From NCBI GenBank assembly GCA_014360395.1, contig JACIXM010000227.1, positions 1 to 9,889 on the forward strand: DNA of 9,889 bases. The letters are read 5' to 3'. The notes beneath the pieces are model-generated. The model was given only the letters and a program-made list of their open reading frames with translations. It was not told the origin of the DNA and did not search any database. This document shows, one piece after another, positions 7,917-9,889 of this stretch. The stretch is from Actinotalea sp. Lineage in GTDB: Bacteria > Actinomycetota > Actinomycetes > Actinomycetales > Cellulomonadaceae. The stretch's first letter is position 1. Each line of letters starts with the position of its first letter. The translations under genes were made by a program, and so were the position numbers.

Positions 7917-8869
7917 CAGCCCCGGTCCCCCGAGCGGGGCTGGCCCGCGCGCTCCCCGACGACGACGCGCGCGCCCGGTACCGGTCCGGTGGCGGTGAGC
8001 ACGCCGTCCGCCACGCCCGCGGCGGTCAGGGCCGCCGCGATCGCGACGGCGTGCTGCCGCGAGCGCCCCAGGGCCGCGACCGTCGGGCCGGATCCGCTGA
8101 CGACGACGCCCAGCGCGCCGGCGTCCTCCGCGACGGCCAGGGTCTCCGCGAGGTGGGGGGCGAGCTCGAGCGCCGCCGGCTGGAGGTCGTTGCCCAGCGC
8201 GAGCCCGACCGCCTCCGGGTCGCCGGAGCTGAGCGCCTGCAGGAGCGCGCGGTCCGGGACCGGCTCGACGTCGAGCCCACCGAGGAGCTCGTCGAACATC
8301 CGATAGACCTCCGGGGTCGACAGCCCCTGGTCCTGCAGGGCGAGCGTCCAGTGGTACTCGCCGCGGCTCAGCGCGGGCGTGAGCAGGTCGCCCCGTCCGC
8401 GCCCGACCGCGGTGTGCCCGAGCAGCGCGAAGGGGACGTCGGCGCCCAGCGTCGCGGCCAGCTCGGCGAGCTCCTCCCGGGCCAGCCCGGTGCGCCACAG
8501 GGTGTCGCACGCGAGGAGGGCCGCCGCGGCGTCGGCGGAGCCACCCGCCATCCCGCCGGCGACCGGGACACCCTTGCGCACGTGCAGGTGCACGCCGTCG
8601 GCGATCCCGACGTGCTCGGCCAGCCGGCGCGCGGCGCGCAGGGCGAGGTTCGAGCCGTCGGTGGGCACGCGGTCCGCCTGGAGGCCCTCGACGGTGAGGG
8701 CGAAGCCGTCCGCCGCCGTGGCGGTGACCTCCTCCAGCAACGAGACGGCCTGGAAGACCGTCGCCAGCGGGTGGTACCCGTCCGGCATCGGCCGACCGAC
8801 CGCCAGGGCGAGGTTGATCTTGCCCGGGGCGCGGACGACCACCTCGCGGGGGGCGGGTCGCTGGCTCAC
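7916..8869 (-). CDS. ispE: 4-(cytidine 5'-diphospho)-2-C-methyl-D-erythritol kinase
   Basis: IspE phosphorylates the 2-hydroxyl of CDP-methylerythritol with ATP, the fourth step of the non-mevalonate route to isoprenoids, quinone tails and the undecaprenyl lipid carrier. The protein has 317 residues, a normal actinobacterial size. It belongs to the GHMP kinases: the N-terminal PGKINLAL (15-22) with catalytic Lys17, DGYHPLATVFQAV (30-42), the ATP loop PVAGGMAGGSADAAA (102-116), GADVPF (142-147) with catalytic Asp144, and the C-terminal SGSGPT (258-263). The start is GTG 8869, with AGGG seven bases upstream and the family N-terminus right after it. It lies 58 bases after rsmA and overlaps the ABC-F start by one base, so rsmA-ispE-ABC-F is probably one transcript. 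rsmA-ispE linkage is common in actinobacteria. Nothing is odd in the protein. Confidence 0.96.
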
Positions 8870-8927
8870 GGGACAACCCTGCCACGCCTGCGCGGGAGCG
8901 CCGCACCGGCGCCGACGGCGGCCGTGC

Positions 8928-9776
8928 TCAGGACGCCAGCGCCTCGGCGATCCGGGCGAAGCCGGTGATGTGGAGCCGCTCGCCCCGGGTGGTCGGGTCG
9001 ATGCCCGCCGTGCGCAGCGCACGCTCCGCCGCCTCGCCGGACCCGGCCAGGCCGGCCAGCGCCGCCCGCAGGGTCTTGCGCCGCTGGGCGAAGGCGGCGT
9101 CGACGACCGCGAAGACCGCCTTGCGCGACGCCGTCGTCGTCGGGGGCTCCCGACGCTCCAGCGCCACGAGCGCGGAGTCGACACGCGGCACCGGCCAGAA
9201 GACGGCACGCCCGACGGAGCCGGCCCGCCGCGCCTCGGCGTACCAGGCGGCCTTGGCGGACGGGATGCCGTACGTCCGGGAGCCCGGCGGTGCCACGAGC
9301 CGGTCGGCCACCTCGGCCTGGACCATGACCAGCACCCGCTCGAGGGAGTCGAACCGCTCGAGGAAGGACAGCAGGACCGGCACGGCGACGTTGTACGGCA
9401 GGTTCGCGACCAGCGCCGTCGGCGGCGGGCCCGGCAGGGTGGTGACGGTCAGGGCGTCGGCGGGCAGGACGTCCAGGCGGTCGGCCGCCTCGGGCAGGCG
9501 CTCGGCGACGGTGTGCGGCAGCTGCCGGGCCAGGGCCGGGTCGATCTCGACCGCGACGACGTGGGCGCCGGCCTCGAGCAGGCCGAGCGTCAGGGAGCCC
9601 AGGCCCGGGCCGACCTCGACGACGTGCTCGCCCTCGCGGACGCCGGCCGTCCGGACGATCTTGCGGACCGTCCCGGCGTCGACGACGAAGTTCTGGCCCC
9701 AGGTCTTGGTGGGCCGGACGCCCAGACGCCCCGCCAGGTCGCGGATCGATGCCGGACCGAGCAGGGCGTCTGTCAT
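8928..9776 (-). CDS. rsmA: 16S rRNA (adenine(1518)-N(6)/adenine(1519)-N(6))-dimethyltransferase (KsgA)
   Basis: RsmA dimethylates two adjacent adenines in the helix 45 loop of 16S rRNA using S-adenosylmethionine, a late checkpoint in 30S assembly; its loss gives kasugamycin resistance. The protein has 282 residues and is complete. Motifs: GQNF at 27-30, the SAM-binding loop [10 protein letters not shown] at 54-63, acidic Glu77, the catalytic NLPYN at 125-129, QAEVADRL at 153-160, and the C-terminal FAQRRKTLR (229-237) and RGERL (264-268). Start: ATG 9776, with no Shine-Dalgarno; the upstream bases are CTCC-rich. A TAGGCT box seven bases before the ATG suggests a leaderless mRNA. The frame stays open to a GTG at 9839, but that extension lies in the terminator hairpin and is rejected. 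A large hairpin separates it from the rpfB-like gene. Confidence 0.97.
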   Translation of the reverse strand: MTDALLGPASIRDLAGRLGVRPTKTWGQNFVVDAGTVRKIVRTAGVREGEHVVEVGPGLGSLTLGLLEAGAHVVAVEIDPALARQLPHTVAERLPEAADRLDVLPADALTVTTLPGPPPTALVANLPYNVAVPVLLSFLERFDSLERVLVMVQAEVADRLVAPPGSRTYGIPSAKAAWYAEARRAGSVGRAVFWPVPRVDSALVALERREPPTTTASRKAVFAVVDAAFAQRRKTLRAALAGLAGSGEAAERALRTAGIDPTTRGERLHITGFARIAEALAS

Positions 9777-9783
9777 GCGGAGG

Positions 9784-9789
9784 AGCCTA
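9784..9789 (-). promoter_or_regulatory. Candidate -10 box for a leaderless rsmA transcript
   Basis: On the minus strand TAGGCT fits the TAnnnT -10 consensus and ends seven bases before ATG 9776, so transcription would start at or beside the A of the start codon. rsmA has no ribosome site, which agrees with leaderless translation. The box directly abuts the 3' arm of the terminator hairpin (9790-9831); any -35 would lie inside that hairpin, and none is recognisable. Confidence 0.35.
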
Positions 9790-9831
9790 GGGCCACCCGG
9801 CCGGGGACCGTGGTCCGCGGCCGGGTGGCCC
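9790..9831 (-). terminator. Large hairpin between the rpfB-like gene and rsmA
   Basis: GGGCCACCCGGCC (9790-9802) pairs perfectly with 9819-9831 over 13 pairs. The stem continues with G9803-C9818, one G-G mismatch, and five more pairs (GGACC with GGTCC) around a 2-base centre. The hairpin begins four bases after the TGA at 9836-9838 and ends 13 bases before the rsmA ATG. No T-run follows. Its place and strength fit an actinobacterial-type terminator for the gene entering from the right. Confidence 0.65.
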
Positions 9832-9835
9832 GGGC

Positions 9836-9889
9836 TCACAGGAGGCCGAGCTTCTCGCGCAGGCGGGCCACTGGCCCCAGCCCGAGCGG
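9836..9889 (-). CDS. rpfB: 3' end of a resuscitation-promoting factor (RpfB-like) gene, reading frame apparently shifted near the end
   Basis: Only the last codons are in the window. One minus-strand frame reads [11 protein letters not shown] (9888-9856), matching the GWGxWPxC end of the Rpf lysozyme-like domain, including its last Cys. Rpf enzymes are secreted peptidoglycan hydrolases that wake dormant cells. That frame then departs from the family and would run through the terminator hairpin to a TAG at 9787-9789. The neighbouring frame reads KLGLL and a TGA (9852-9836), which is how such proteins are expected to end. Adding one base near 9856 would join them and leave seven residues after the Cys, as in M. 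tuberculosis RpfB. So there is a one-base deletion, a sequencing error, or a real altered tail. Position upstream of rsmA-ispE agrees with rpfB-ksgA-ispE of mycobacteria. The starting frame lies outside the window. Confidence 0.5.
   Translation of the reverse strand, partial: PLGLGPVARLREKLGLL

Overview
This window comes from the chromosome of a very GC-rich actinobacterium. The third-codon GC bias is extreme, GTG starts are common, and the gene neighbourhood is an actinobacterial one. In Mycobacterium tuberculosis the same genes lie together (rpfB-ksgA-ispE, then pth-rplY-prsA-glmU and a TetR gene). Here a tRNA-Gln, a MarR gene and an ABC-F gene are added, an arrangement I associate with Micrococcales (Cellulomonas-like). 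The genus is an inference from memory and was not searched.

Layout, left to right. Positions 1-207 (minus) hold the start of a putative secreted protein whose frame is cut by a TGA followed directly by an in-frame ATG. Positions 455-4621 are a minus-strand housekeeping block: glmU, prs, rplY and pth in transcription order, with a strong GC hairpin between rplY and pth. A minus-strand tRNA-Gln(TTG) lies just upstream of glmU. Facing the other way, 4954-6080 hold a TetR regulator and a MarR regulator overlapping by 4 bases. Then 6087-9776 is a second minus-strand block: rsmA, ispE and a Uup-like ABC-F ATPase in transcription order. A large hairpin separates this block from the 3' tip of a resuscitation-promoting factor gene (rpfB-like) that enters at the right edge.

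The genes serve translation (Pth, L25, tRNA-Gln, RsmA, ABC-F), precursor supply (PRPP, UDP-GlcNAc, isoprenoid precursors) and the cell wall (GlmU, Rpf). The two regulators are the only accessory-looking genes; their targets cannot be read from the sequence.

I see no mobile element, CRISPR array, phage gene or clear new multi-gene system. The best leads are small. The last codons of rpfB look shifted by one base, so that the unshifted frame runs into the downstream terminator. rsmA looks leaderless, with a -10 box squeezed between that terminator and its ATG. The secreted ORF at the left edge is interrupted, with a GNRA-capped hairpin against its ribosome site. The TetR/MarR pair has a possible operator.
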